DNA of 64,000 nt from Saccharomycopsis fibuligera x Saccharomycopsis cf. fibuligera (GCA_001936135.1 CP012818.1:1674001-1738000); one strand, 5' to 3'; positions 40,400 through 51,261 are shown, counted from the stretch's first letter. Notes: generated by a model from the letters alone, not told the origin. A program made the numbers and translations.

Positions 40400-42817
40400 T
40401 TACCATCCATCACCCCATCCTTTGTCATCTTCATCAATGGTTAATTGTAACTGAAGCTTACTGCCTACGGTATTCGATTTCTTGTTTCCAAGCTTAAGGC
40501 TCTTATTATGCGTGGCAGAGCTACCAATTGATTTTTTAGTCGATGTGGTAGAAGAAAGCTTATTTTTACCTGAAACAGGTGTAGGTCTGGTCACAGGTTT
40601 GGTCTTAAGCCTTTCTGAAAGATACTGGGCAGAATTAGCAATATCATCGTCATGATTTTTTGTAGCTTCAAATTCTCTTCCCAATTCGTCTTCATCTGGT
40701 GCTATGCTGTCAATACCATTATTCACATCGTCAATATCGAAAGCCCAGCCATCATCGGCATCTACAACACTATCGTCAACGAGCTCAAGTTTGCTTGATA
40801 GCTCATCAGTTAATGATTTACTAGTTGTCTGGGGCAAAGGGGCTGAGGATTGTGAGTTGCCACTATTGCTAAAGAAGCTGCTAGGTGCTGGCGTAGATGA
40901 TCTTGAATCAGTTGGCGTAGGAACATTATGAGTTGCTTCCATCTGCCCACCAATGCCGCTCATTTTAGTGAATGCACCCATGGCCAAATTGAAGCCAAAT
41001 GATTGAATATTACTACTCAAGTTAGCCGCTTCTTTGCTGGTATAAGGTTCGTTGATGTTGGGCTGCGAGAATTTGTTCTCTTCTTTATCTTCATCGTCGT
41101 CTTTTGCTGGAAGTCTTTCTGCCTCCTCGTTGATTTTTGCCATGTATAAGTCAAATACTTTTTTTGCTTCTTTACGCACCTTGGAGCTTTTATCAAGAAG
41201 ACATGGAGCCACTGAGGAGAGAATCCTAGAACAGCATATCTCGGGACTGAACATTTCAATGCAATTTTCGAAAGAAAGCAAAGCGGCCATCCTTGCTGGT
41301 ACAAATCTATCTTTCAATGATTTGTTATATGCGGTAATAAGTACCCCTGGTCTAGAATGTGAGTTTAGATGTTGTGCAATTTTGCAAAGGCAAATTGCAG
41401 TATTGGTACGTATTTCTGGTTTTTCATCGTTTTGCAATTTAGCCAAATATCGTAAAAGTTCGTTGTTTAATTGTCTATCACTTAATTTTGAAGAGATTGG
41501 TAAAACCGCCTTCAATGTCTCTTCTCGCACTGTTGGATTAGTATCTGAAAATCCTGTTAGCAAGTTAGTGAATATTTTGTCACTAACTTCAGATTTGGAT
41601 AATTTGTCAATGAATCTGGGTAATGATGTTAAAAGGGTCACTCTTACTGTTCTATCAGCAAGAGAAAACCCGTGAATAATCACTGGATTGATTGTTTTTT
41701 TGAATTCTGTTTCAGCGAGTTTTTCGGAAAACGACAAAATGTAATACAAACAAGTGGCAGTATTACTCATGTCAGTTTGGAAATTATTAGGCTGAATGCT
41801 AATAGTGAATAATCTGATAAGTTCAGGAATGATTTTATACTCCATGAATCCAGGAGGACTGAGTTTTTTAACATTCTCAAGTGACCTCATGAATTCAAGT
41901 TTCTCTGAATTTGATTTCAAGTTGAGCTCATCCAATTCTTTATAACAGTGAATCAAATCGTTATTGAAAAAAGATCTTTCGCCTTGGTTTAGGAGAACTT
42001 CTACAGTAATTCTCGTAGTTATAGAATTTTGAAGCAATTTCTTATACGTAGGCTGAATTGATTTTGGTATTTTGGAAACAGTAAGGAATTGTGAACTGCT
42101 AGTTATCTCGCTTGAGCTAGTCACGTTGTTAAACAAGCACCAAATCAATCCACCTAATTTGTATGCATCAAGCTTGAACACTTGATGGTTGCCTCTTAAA
42201 ACATCAATACCTTTTTGATTCACTTCTGGCGGCAAAATGTTTCTGAATGTTGGTGATGCTGAACTGTATCTAAATAATGCTTGCTCTGGGTCACTTTTGG
42301 TATTTGTTAATAACTCGAATCCGCCTAGTCTCCATTCTCCAGATTCACTAATGAAAATCGAACTAATATCGACATTACCATGTACGGAACTTCCTTCAAC
42401 ATTGAGGTGCTTTAACGCTTTAGTAATAACATAGATACCTAACAAAAGAGCCTCGCTACTTAGCAGTTCATTATCAACCAAGTACTTGGACAACGGTACC
42501 ACTGGCTCAGAGAAAATATAAATGTTAGTGTCAGTTTCAATAGTGTCCAACACTTTAAGCACACCTGGAATTCTTGTGGACTTGAGCTTCTTAGCTGAGT
42601 TTTTCGCTAGCGGAACATAAGAGGTGTTTCTTGGGTTTTTTAAATCAAATTCGAAAATAGTGCATCTTGTACTGTCAGCTTTGCTGGTTCCTTCGTAAAT
42701 ATTCCAGATTGTATTGGAGGAATAGTTAGCAGCAACAGAATCTTGTATTTTGTCGCCAAATGTATATGGTATATTGTACCCAGCAAACGAGCCTAGCGTC
42801 TTTGTGAGAAAGTTCAT
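40400..42817 (-). CDS. CEX1: Scy1-like pseudokinase Cex1 (tRNA export adaptor)
   Basis: The 805-aa protein begins MNFLTKTLGSFAGYNIPYTFG, typical of SCYL1/Cex1. The N-terminal kinase-like fold (about 30-290) lacks catalytic motifs: HGNVDISSIFIS replaces the HRD loop and the DFG triad is lost, consistent with a pseudokinase. HEAT repeats fill about 340-590 (LADRTVRVTLLTSLPRFID, SDTNPTVREETLKAVLPIS, KPEIRTNTAICLCKIA). The end is a Ser/Thr-rich linker and an acidic Trp motif, DDKGWGDGW, resembling COPI-binding tails. Cex1 collects tRNA from export receptors at the nuclear pore and also works with COPI. S. cerevisiae Cex1 is 761 aa. Confidence 0.9.
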   Translation of the reverse strand: MNFLTKTLGSFAGYNIPYTFGDKIQDSVAANYSSNTIWNIYEGTSKADSTRCTIFEFDLKNPRNTSYVPLAKNSAKKLKSTRIPGVLKVLDTIETDTNIYIFSEPVVPLSKYLVDNELLSSEALLLGIYVITKALKHLNVEGSSVHGNVDISSIFISESGEWRLGGFELLTNTKSDPEQALFRYSSASPTFRNILPPEVNQKGIDVLRGNHQVFKLDAYKLGGLIWCLFNNVTSSSEITSSSQFLTVSKIPKSIQPTYKKLLQNSITTRITVEVLLNQGERSFFNNDLIHCYKELDELNLKSNSEKLEFMRSLENVKKLSPPGFMEYKIIPELIRLFTISIQPNNFQTDMSNTATCLYYILSFSEKLAETEFKKTINPVIIHGFSLADRTVRVTLLTSLPRFIDKLSKSEVSDKIFTNLLTGFSDTNPTVREETLKAVLPISSKLSDRQLNNELLRYLAKLQNDEKPEIRTNTAICLCKIAQHLNSHSRPGVLITAYNKSLKDRFVPARMAALLSFENCIEMFSPEICCSRILSSVAPCLLDKSSKVRKEAKKVFDLYMAKINEEAERLPAKDDDEDKEENKFSQPNINEPYTSKEAANLSSNIQSFGFNLAMGAFTKMSGIGGQMEATHNVPTPTDSRSSTPAPSSFFSNSGNSQSSAPLPQTTSKSLTDELSSKLELVDDSVVDADDGWAFDIDDVNNGIDSIAPDEDELGREFEATKNHDDDIANSAQYLSERLKTKPVTRPTPVSGKNKLSSTTSTKKSIGSSATHNKSLKLGNKKSNTVGSKLQLQLTIDEDDKGWGDGW

Positions 42818-43151
42818 TATTGCAAGGGAGGGGCTGTTAAATTCCTTGGAAACTGTGGACTAAAAGTTTTGTCGTGTTTACTGGTTGGGTGGCAGTTTGT
42901 TGATCTCTTGGTGAAACATGTTTTATTGATCTGGCAAAAACACGGGAGAAAAAGAAAAATATTTAGAGGTAAAAATAGAGCGGTCCCGGGCACATAGTAC
43001 CGGAGAGGCTGCAGTTTGGTTACTATAGAATGGACAGTGCGTACTACGGCGTATAAATGTTGTTAAGGATTTAGTTCCATGGAGCATGTTTATATGAAAG
43101 AGGTATATACAATGTCTGAATGATTTAGAAACTTATGCACTTTGGATCCCA
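42818..43151. other. CEX1 promoter and RBK1 3' flank
   Basis: These 334 bp show no gene; a GC-rich patch GGTCCCGGGCACATAG lies near 42980-43000. Confidence 0.5.
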
Positions 43152-44204
43152 TTACTCATTTGAAGCAACAAGCTCATAAGTTGGAATACTTTCGCCAGCC
43201 CCCTTTTTTTGAATGGCAAGTGAGCTTGCAACAGTAGCAAACTTAATAGCATCATAGTAGGAGTTTCTATTTAAACTTAGCTGAGAAACAACAGAGCCGA
43301 AGAACGTGTCGCCAGCACCAGTGGTATCAACGACTTTTTCGACAGGCACTTTCTGCGACGGTAAAAACTCAGCGACTGGCTGGTCTTCTTTCGAGGTGAT
43401 ATAGACGACCCCTAGCGCACCCAAGGTAATGATAACTAAGTTCAACGAGTCAGAGGCCTTGTTAATCTTTTTGGTGAGCTTGAAGCCGACATTTTTGAAG
43501 AAGTCGATTTTCTCTTTTTCACTTTTAAAGTTATTCTTTTCACTTTTTTCTATGGTTTCCTTTTGCTCGCTGCTGATCAACGAAAACAAAATCTGAGTTG
43601 ACTCAATCTCATTGACAATTAACAAGTCAACATTTTTCAAATAATCGCTGGTTATTTCTCTTATTGGGGACGGATTGTAAGCAATTTGGTGTTTCGGTCT
43701 GTTAGTCTTTAGCCAATTGATGGTTTCGACAAAGAAAGGAAACTCGTTTTGAAGCATGACAAAGTTGTCAGCGGTGTCATCCTTTGGAAAATATTTCTCA
43801 AAATCGTCATGGGTAGGCCTTAGCTTATCGTTTGCACCAGCAGTAATCAAAATTCTGTTTTCGCCATTGTGCTCCACCAAAATGGTGGCAACTCCGGTCT
43901 TGACGTCATCTTCTCTAGTGATTTCAGAGACATCAACTTTTTCTTTTTTCAACGAATCGAGCAATTCGTTGCCAAAGGCGTCCTTGCCCACTTTGCCAAT
44001 CATTCGCACTTTATGCGAGCCTGCTTCTTTTGCAGAGGATGGTAGTAAACGTGCTAGAGCAATGGCCTCGTTGAAACCCTTGCCGCCGGTGTGAGGCTCG
44101 AAGACGTCTGCTTTTATGGTTTCGCCCGCTTCGGGGACTCGTGGGGTAAAAGTGACAAGATCGTAGTTCAAGGAACCAATAACTGTCAAGTTGACTGGCG
44201 ACAT
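43152..44204 (-). CDS. RBK1: Ribokinase
   Basis: The start is placed at the first ATG, 44204 (MSPVNLTVIGSLNYD), giving 350 aa; the frame is open nine codons further upstream but without an ATG. PfkB-family signatures are present: the sugar-binding HTGGKGFNEA near residue 42 and the anion-hole/catalytic-base motif TTGAGD (294-299). Ribokinase phosphorylates D-ribose to ribose-5-phosphate using ATP. A Lys/Glu-rich insertion (SSEQKETIEKSEKNNFKSE, about 215-240) is unusual. I found no in-frame CTG. Confidence 0.93.
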   Translation of the reverse strand: MSPVNLTVIGSLNYDLVTFTPRVPEAGETIKADVFEPHTGGKGFNEAIALARLLPSSAKEAGSHKVRMIGKVGKDAFGNELLDSLKKEKVDVSEITREDDVKTGVATILVEHNGENRILITAGANDKLRPTHDDFEKYFPKDDTADNFVMLQNEFPFFVETINWLKTNRPKHQIAYNPSPIREITSDYLKNVDLLIVNEIESTQILFSLISSEQKETIEKSEKNNFKSEKEKIDFFKNVGFKLTKKINKASDSLNLVIITLGALGVVYITSKEDQPVAEFLPSQKVPVEKVVDTTGAGDTFFGSVVSQLSLNRNSYYDAIKFATVASSLAIQKKGAGESIPTYELVASNE

Positions 44205-45173
44205 TTCTGTTTTAGTGGTTGTTTTTTGCAAGCCAAATGTCTGAAGGATGATATTTTTGATGTAAGTAGCTCAAAGTGAAGCCGACAAAGAGTGTACAAG
44301 TTGCCAAGTCAGTCTGTACTAAAGACACAGCGATAAAGAAGAATAGCGCTAGGCAGCGATAGTTCCGCCTGAGTACTTTTCGTATACCAGAAACTCTCGT
44401 TCGCCGAGTGCCGTTTTTCCTGGTCGATAGGCTACGGGTTGTACCAACTAGAGGGTGTATGGGGGTGGCATCGACACGCTCTCCCAGAACGCGTTTTTTT
44501 TTTGATGATTGAGAGGACCAGTCGCGAAAAGAGACGAGCCAATATCGAAGCCACCAAAGACCGCCAGCTCAGCAACCTTGTGTGTGCTGGGTTCGCAGAA
44601 TTAAGTGCTGAGAGTGTGCAAGAGCAAGAGTATTCTGAGACAGAAGAAGTCTGTCTCAGCAGTAGAACCGGTCAAACTAAGACACTATCATTTCGCAAAT
44701 TGCCTGGCTGGCTACTCCCTGGCGCTTTGGGATTTGTGAGTTTCCATATGTTTGGACATAGATATTTGTATGTATTTAGCTTCCCTCCGTTATTGAGAGC
44801 TGTCACGTGCATACACCAGCTCGTGTAAGTTGTGCAGATTAGCTTCTGCGGGATCCTGTATAACATGCATAACAGTATAACGAAGAGGGTTCGTCTCTGC
44901 ACACTGGCCAGCTTTCTCTATTAAAACAGCGCCTTGCCCAGTCCTGGGGCCCATTTTTAACTATATTTTGGTTTTATGCTTTTCATACATTTCGTGTTCT
45001 GCCTTATTCTTGCTATTTGTCTACATAACCGACCTCCTCAGAAGCAGCAGCAGCATCATCACCAAAATTTTATGCTTAACGTTCTTACTTTTGGACTACG
45101 GATAGATAAAAGATTGAGGTAATACAGACAGCAGGCAGCTCACGTTACTTGCAAAAAGACAACGCCAACAGAG
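44205..45173. other. Divergent promoter RBK1 / four-helix membrane gene
   Basis: These 970 bp are free of convincing genes. They contain an ACGCGT (about 44489-44494) followed by a T-run, and a CACGTG at about 44804. An open frame at 44439-44828 has no ATG at its start and no family features, so I treat it as chance. GC content is somewhat higher from 44300 to 44480. Confidence 0.5.
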
Positions 45174-46355
45174 ATGTCTACGTTACAGCCAGATTATGAG
45201 TACAATCGTAAGATATATCCACCATCCGCATCAGGAAAGCAAACCGCGGGCCCTGAGACCTCAAGACACAGCTTAGATCCGGAAGCTGCCCATGAGCCTT
45301 ATCCCCGCAAAAGCGTATCGACGCCACTTCCATACGACCCTAACAACATTGGTTCCCCAAAGTCAAACAGAAGAAGAAAGTCATACAATTTGGAGTCCCA
45401 AGAGCACGCCGCTAAAGAACCCAAGATTTTGGGAGATGCTGGTGCAAGTCGTCCTCAAAGTCGTGCTACCTTCTTCAGCAGATTCCAATCTTATCCAAAC
45501 GACAACAAGTATGATGAAAAAACCCAATACCAAATCACAAACGCTCCGAATCCACGTTACATTTACGATAAAGCAACTAATATCAAATTAAAGCTTATCA
45601 ATGAAGTTTTACAAAAGCCCTTCTTTATTACCCCAACATTCCTTCAAAATACCTTACAAATACCGCCAGATGCGTTCACCATAAGCACGTTTATCCAGGT
45701 TTTCCAAATTTTTATTCAGATCAGTATTATTTGCTTGTGCTCGCAATCCATGAAAAACGACGATACCCAAATTAGTCATTCTATTTGGGCTTATTTGATT
45801 GCTCAAAGTTCAATTATCTTGGCCATCAGCACATTTTTCACTTTAAGAGTGCTTCACTTGGGTCAAAATGGCACTGTTTTCTACAGTTTGGTTTGCACAG
45901 CATTGACTTTTGTTGCGTTTGGCCTTGTGTTGGCAAATCTTATGAAACCAGATTGTGATAATACCGTTGTATATTGCCGTCTTAGAAAAGCCACTACCGG
46001 ACTTGTTTCTTTGAGTACCTTCATATGGTTAAGTGAGCTTGTCATATTTTTGACTATTGTTTATGTGTCAAGGCTTGATATTTTTCCAGATCCAAAAGAA
46101 GAAGAAGCTCCTGCTTTTGTTCCGGTTCGCCAGTTCAGCACTGCAACAGCATACCCTCCTCCAAACACTGCAGACACTGCGGTTGCCCCTCAAGCCTTTG
46201 GTGTTCCTGAAAATGTGCCACCAATTCCAGAAAAAGTAAAAAAGTTTATTGTCTCTGAAACGGGGCTCAAAGAAGTTACTGATGAGTCTGAATTAGCTGG
46301 TAAAGAAGTTGTTCAAATCTACACTGCCATCAATGATCATGATAATTCGTTATAA
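45174..46355 (+). CDS. Four-helix (MARVEL-like) membrane protein
   Basis: The protein is 393 aa. The first 150 residues are hydrophilic and Pro/Ser/Arg-rich. Four hydrophobic helices follow, about 168-300: FIQVFQIFIQISIICLCS, IWAYLIAQSSIILAISTFF, TVFYSLVCTALTFVAFGLVL and TTGLVSLSTFIWLSELVIFL. A Cys pair in the loop before the last helix (KPDCDNTVVYC) fits MARVEL-type or claudin-like tetraspanners. The C-terminal 90 residues are Pro-rich and cytosolic-looking. A plasma-membrane or cell-cortex role is plausible but unproven; I do not recognise the exact family. Confidence 0.7.
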   Translation: MSTLQPDYEYNRKIYPPSASGKQTAGPETSRHSLDPEAAHEPYPRKSVSTPLPYDPNNIGSPKSNRRRKSYNLESQEHAAKEPKILGDAGASRPQSRATFFSRFQSYPNDNKYDEKTQYQITNAPNPRYIYDKATNIKLKLINEVLQKPFFITPTFLQNTLQIPPDAFTISTFIQVFQIFIQISIICLCSQSMKNDDTQISHSIWAYLIAQSSIILAISTFFTLRVLHLGQNGTVFYSLVCTALTFVAFGLVLANLMKPDCDNTVVYCRLRKATTGLVSLSTFIWLSELVIFLTIVYVSRLDIFPDPKEEEAPAFVPVRQFSTATAYPPPNTADTAVAPQAFGVPENVPPIPEKVKKFIVSETGLKEVTDESELAGKEVVQIYTAINDHDNSL

Positions 46356-46685
46356 CTGAATTACAGTTCCCAGTATCTGCATCAGCATGCATTTTCCAGC
46401 TTTGTGGCACGTATAAGCGCTGCTATCGACTTTTGGACCGCAACATGCGGGATCTCATTTGTATTTTCACTAATTTTATTCGTTAACGCTGATTGAACTG
46501 CTTTATATACTATATGTACCTAATTTTTCAATGTTTACTCACTTCTCTTATTTTGGTTGTTTAATCCTTTTTACGTTTTCAATTTACAACATCTCTTGAT
46601 ACTTATTGTTATTGTCAGAGGTAATTATCCTATAAAGCACAAAACTGTTGCTCAAGAATAGTAAGGTCGTTCCCATAAAACTACA
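46356..46685. other. Spacer upstream of the secreted glycoprotein gene
   Basis: These 330 bp hold the 3' end of the membrane gene and the promoter of the next gene. No gene or repeat is seen. Confidence 0.5.
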
Positions 46686-47948
46686 ATGATACTTTTCAAT
46701 ACTTTTTGTATGATAGTTGTGCCGTTAATGGCTTGCGCTTTTTCTGAAGCATCCCGAAATACACTGTCAGCACTAGAACTTACACATTCAAATGCTAAAA
46801 ACTACAATGCTTGGCAAGCATCTGCAGAGCCAAACCAGACTGTCGGTATCATGGAGGAGTATATTGGGCAAAATGAATACCTCTATCTTCCACGTATTGC
46901 AATTACAAACCAAGAGCTGCTTGTATCTGTTGGGCTTTCTGAATTGGTTGTGAAAGGCAAACTTTTTAAATTGCCTGATGGTTGCTCAAATATGAATCCA
47001 CAGAATTTAACTATTCCAAACAGTTCGAATTTATTATTCAGTTTTGAATCCCCAAATGCCATGAATAAGTCCCTTGAATTAAACAACACGGAAGCCTTAG
47101 AAATGATCAAAAATTTGCCACCATTTCGTTTACCTAGCTTGTTTCGTTTATTTAATTACTACTTGATCTTGCCAAGTGCATATATTGAAAATGATCTAGG
47201 CGCGAACTATACGGCAGTGAAACAAAAGGTCAGCTACGATTTACAAAGAAAATCCTTGAAAAATTGTGCCACCTTCTATGATAGTTTGGATAAGAGCACA
47301 CCCTCATTAGTATTAGAATTTGAAACAATAGAGTCACAGAGCAATAGTGACTTTACGATTGAAACTCCGTTAGATTTAACTGATCATTTCCTGGTAAATT
47401 CCACAAAAAATGAGGTCAACCATTTCTTCAACTCTTTTGCCTTATCGTGGAGTAAGTTGTTTGATGTCGATGCTATAGTGCATTCACTATATTGTTCTGT
47501 TGAAACCTTATCGGACTCTTATTTTTGCCTACAAATGAATGATGGTCAGGAGCTTCACTTGACATATTCGCAATTAGGTCAAGAAAAAAAACCTTTGGAA
47601 GAGATCTCTTTGAAACAAAAAAGAGAGTTGAGTCAAAATTTAACTACTAATGTTGATTCACACTATTATGAGGTAAAATTTGATCCCTCTTTATGGAATG
47701 GTCATTTTTTGACAGCTGGAGATTTCACAGAGACTGCACCTGAAAAACTTTACAATGATTCAAACAAGTTTTACAACAATTCACAGAAGTCTGTTAATGA
47801 TTCGAGCAACTACACTGTTGTCAGTACATTAAAGTATGATCAACAGACAAAGGATGATGAAGGTGAAGATAAAAACGAAGATAATCAAGAGGTAGAATCT
47901 GATAAATATGAATATGAACATCAACCAGCGACACAGCGTGGAGCATAA
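46686..47948 (+). CDS. Predicted secreted glycoprotein, unknown family
   Basis: The protein is 420 aa. A hydrophobic N-terminus (LFNTFCMIVVPLMACAFSEA) is a good signal peptide, cleaved around residue 20. There are many N-x-S/T sites (NQT, NLT, NSS, NKS, NNT, NYT, NST), four or more Cys residues, and no second membrane helix or GPI signal. The last 50 residues are highly acidic (DDEGEDKNEDNQEVESDKYEYE), unusual for a cell-wall protein. A lumenal ER/Golgi or secreted location is likely. I do not recognise the family. Confidence 0.7.
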   Translation: MILFNTFCMIVVPLMACAFSEASRNTLSALELTHSNAKNYNAWQASAEPNQTVGIMEEYIGQNEYLYLPRIAITNQELLVSVGLSELVVKGKLFKLPDGCSNMNPQNLTIPNSSNLLFSFESPNAMNKSLELNNTEALEMIKNLPPFRLPSLFRLFNYYLILPSAYIENDLGANYTAVKQKVSYDLQRKSLKNCATFYDSLDKSTPSLVLEFETIESQSNSDFTIETPLDLTDHFLVNSTKNEVNHFFNSFALSWSKLFDVDAIVHSLYCSVETLSDSYFCLQMNDGQELHLTYSQLGQEKKPLEEISLKQKRELSQNLTTNVDSHYYEVKFDPSLWNGHFLTAGDFTETAPEKLYNDSNKFYNNSQKSVNDSSNYTVVSTLKYDQQTKDDEGEDKNEDNQEVESDKYEYEHQPATQRGA

Positions 47949-48317
47949 TATTAGCACACCGAGTCAGAGTAACGAGAAATGCTTTGACTTGAATCATGAG
48001 CAAAATTTAAAAAGTCACACCATCCAAAAAGGAGTTTGCACGTCTATTCAATGATTGCTAGGAGTTATATGCTTCAAACTGATTTGGTTATACATAATTT
48101 TTAGATATCATGTCATAGTCATTAGTTGATTTACTTACTGAGGCAACCTAAAGAATGAAAAAGAAAAGGTGAAAAAAATTAAAAAATTGTCATTTAATGA
48201 ATAATCAAAATATAGTTGTCCTCCTAAATTACCGTTATAAAATTATGGTAAAAAAAAAAAAGATCCCAATGATAAAATGAATAAAGCTATAATTAATATG
48301 CAAGAAGCTTTAATAAA
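47949..48317. other. Convergent 3' spacer
   Basis: These 369 AT-rich bases lie between the convergent ends of the glycoprotein gene and CDH1, with A-runs at 48164-48185 and about 48249-48261. No gene is seen. Confidence 0.55.
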
Positions 48318-50126
48318 CTATCTTAATTGCATAAAAGCATCTAATAATATACTGTTTTGGTTTTCGTTTTTATTTTTTTCAAATGTTTTCCAAAATCTAA
48401 GGGTCTCATCACCGGCGCCAGTAACTATAGTTTCTCCATCTGGACTCATTGCCAAATATAATACTCTGTAAGTATGGCCTGTTAATGAAGCAACTTGTTG
48501 TAATTGATATGGAGAAGTATAGTTACTCTCAGTAGGATACGAGCTTGAAGTATGATGATTGTACTTCCAAATAACCACTTGATTTTTTGAGTAGCCGTGA
48601 GTACTTACTAACTCGCTTGAGTTTTTGGACCAAAGCAAATTACATACTTGTGATCCAGTATCTAAATCATTCATTTTGGCACCAGTCAAAGTGTTCCAAA
48701 TTTTAATTTTTCTATCAGCTGTACCACCACCAGAAGCTAACACACCTCTTTGATGAGGATTCCACGATATAGCCTTGATAGCAGCTGTATGTTCTTCAAA
48801 TTTGTAAAGTGGCTTTGAAGTATTATAGCCATCCCAAACAATCAATCTATTGTCATTGCCACCAGATGCAAGCTTATTCTCTTCAACATTCCATTTGAGT
48901 CCGCAAATTTCCTGCTTGTGAACATGTTCCAATTTTTTGATATAATGTTCGGGCACTCTGACATCTCTATTCAAAATGGATCTGTCTCTAGAACCCGACG
49001 AAAGAATATGTTCATTCCAAGCTAGTGATCCAACTCTTGAAACGTGACCGGTCATAGTTCTTGTGCATTTACAAGTTGAAGCATCCCAAATTTCCACTAA
49101 ACCAACATTAGTCCCAATTGCTAAATGCGTACCCGCATTAATCCATGATAAACTAGTAATTTTGTTGTTGTCTCCTAAATCACACAATCTGTCTACAGAG
49201 CCAGTAACAGCATCCCATAAATAAACGCATGAGCCCAACCCAACAGCCAAAATATTTTGCGAACCCCAATCAACTAAATTAAGATAAAAATCATCGGCCA
49301 AATCAGGAGCATCAAGCACTCTGTAAGGAACTTTAGATATCTGTCTAGGTTTTTTGTGAGGAGACAATAATAATCTTTGGGAGTCAGACCTCACTGGTGA
49401 AAGTGAATATAGTTCATTGTTTACATCGACGTTTATTGTTGTAGTTGATTTAGTTTTTCTGGGTGATTTATAGGTTAGAAGATTTGAAGAGGACTTTGGC
49501 GAGGTGATCACACGTTTCTCTGGACTGTCATGTATAAACGAACTTCTTCTTGCTCTTGGAAAAGTATTTATTGTGTTGATGAAATCGTGATTATTGATAT
49601 TGGAACTTGATAAGCTGCTATTAATGGGCGTAAAGGATGTACTTGCATTACTAATATAATTATTATTTGTGTTTTGTGATGATCTGGGAGGACTTTGGTC
49701 GAGACTTGCAGCTGAGGTAGACACTGTGCTGGAAGGGGTGTATGTCCTAGAAATATTATTAATATGAGAAGGTGGAGTTGCTCCAGGAACATTATCGCCA
49801 AAAAGTTCAGCTTTTAGCACAGTTGAAAATGTCATATTTGCTTCTTGTTCTCTTTTGTAATCTAGATCGCTTTCCACATTACCTCGATTACTAGTATTCG
49901 CGTAATCATGGTTTGATAAGGAGTAAGCAGCAGACAAATCAACACCGCTTCTGTTAGGAATATACCTATCACCATATACCACCTTGCTTATCTTCTTTTT
50001 ATTTGGAGACTGCAACGGAAACGGCGTCGACGCTGAGTATCTTGTGCTGCTTTTCGATGAGGATGGCGAAGGAGAACTTGGCGGCGATATTTTATCATCG
50101 TATGTTCTATTGTTGTTCAACTCCAT
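48318..50126 (-). CDS. CDH1: APC/C activator Cdh1/Hct1
   Basis: The protein is 602 aa. The C-box DRYIPNR is at residues 53-59, followed by SGVDLSAAYSL. A long Ser/Asn-rich region with many SP sites (Cdk inhibition sites in the family) precedes ISKVPYRVLDAPDL, which separates Cdh1 from Cdc20. Seven WD40 repeats then bind D-box and KEN substrates (GSRDRSILNRDVRV, SGGNDNRLIVWDGYN, GGGTADRKIKIWN, TGAGDETLRFWKTF). Cdh1 keeps the APC/C active in late mitosis and G1. The protein ends Leu-Arg where the family tail is normally Ile-Arg. I saw no CTG codon in the WD40 part. Confidence 0.95.
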   Translation of the reverse strand: MELNNNRTYDDKISPPSSPSPSSSKSSTRYSASTPFPLQSPNKKKISKVVYGDRYIPNRSGVDLSAAYSLSNHDYANTSNRGNVESDLDYKREQEANMTFSTVLKAELFGDNVPGATPPSHINNISRTYTPSSTVSTSAASLDQSPPRSSQNTNNNYISNASTSFTPINSSLSSSNINNHDFINTINTFPRARRSSFIHDSPEKRVITSPKSSSNLLTYKSPRKTKSTTTINVDVNNELYSLSPVRSDSQRLLLSPHKKPRQISKVPYRVLDAPDLADDFYLNLVDWGSQNILAVGLGSCVYLWDAVTGSVDRLCDLGDNNKITSLSWINAGTHLAIGTNVGLVEIWDASTCKCTRTMTGHVSRVGSLAWNEHILSSGSRDRSILNRDVRVPEHYIKKLEHVHKQEICGLKWNVEENKLASGGNDNRLIVWDGYNTSKPLYKFEEHTAAIKAISWNPHQRGVLASGGGTADRKIKIWNTLTGAKMNDLDTGSQVCNLLWSKNSSELVSTHGYSKNQVVIWKYNHHTSSSYPTESNYTSPYQLQQVASLTGHTYRVLYLAMSPDGETIVTGAGDETLRFWKTFEKNKNENQNSILLDAFMQLR

Positions 50127-51213
50127 ATCCGTATGAAGGAGATTATGATTATAATGTGATATATACTTTAATGTTGTTTTTTATGGTTACAATAGAGAAA
50201 CTCTGATTATTATTTGAACTGGTTGATTTGAATATTAGCACTTGATTGGCTTATTTTCTATGCTCCGTTTTCAGTTCAATGCGAGATGAGTTGCAGGGCA
50301 CTTGTTCTTTTATGGTTTGCAAGGACTAACTTAGCGAATAAAGGTAGCAGAACAGCAAGCAAAATTCAACAAAGAAGCTGCCAAAATAAAGAATGATCAA
50401 TGAAAGAATCTCAAAAGTAGAAAAGCGAAAAAAAATGTAAAAAAAACACGAAACTGTACGAAAGCATGCCCAACTCTGAAATGGTGATGCCCAACGCAGA
50501 TGTGCCCGCCATGCCTTTGTCGGGTTTTCTTTTCGAGACGACGTCTAACGAACTGAGAAACACAAAACAGGATGCATGCCCAAAAAAGGAGGTACCCGGC
50601 TGCACCATGCAGAGAAATTGCCAGCCTGAAAATCAAAATATTTAGCAAACATTTACGCTTAGTACGCCAAACACTTCATGTTCAGATACAACACTGGCAT
50701 TCGCATTGTATGTACTTGATCTATGTAATGCAGCCCTGACAGTAATCTCTATAAGCATCTCACAAATCTGGAGAACAGCCGCTGATACTTGAAGCGGCTT
50801 CAATTTAGCATCGGCTAAGAAAAGTGGTCAAAAGTTGGCTGGTTTGTCGAAGGAAACATAGATAAGGCCCAAAAATGGTTGCTCAACACTAGAGTCTTTG
50901 TGCAAACTGCGAGCCAACTTGCCTTTTCAAATTATGTATTGCTTACTTAAGTGCTTTAAAGAAGTTTCGTGTGCACAAATCTCTGCTTTACCGTATTCTA
51001 AAATAGGCTAGCAACTTTTTTTTTTTGATTAACATTTAGCTCGGCACATATTAGTTATCGTTACTTTTTGTTTAATTTATTTGAAAAAATTATGACTAGT
51101 CTATGCCTTTCTGACAGCAGTCACACTCTGGTTCACTGGTTCACTTTTCGAGCTTTTAAGTCTTTCCTGCAACCAACCGAGTCATTTGTTTTTGCATGTT
51201 GACAGTTCTAGAA

Positions 51214-51261
<48 letters not shown>

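Noticed and set aside
44439-44828. 129-codon ORF upstream of the four-helix membrane gene
   Set aside because: Begins at a non-ATG codon, has no recognisable domain and lies in a divergent promoter.
50397-50648. 83-codon minus-strand ORF with a hydrophobic stretch
   Set aside because: No ATG at its listed start, composition is erratic and there is no splice or conservation support; kept as part of the gene-free region.
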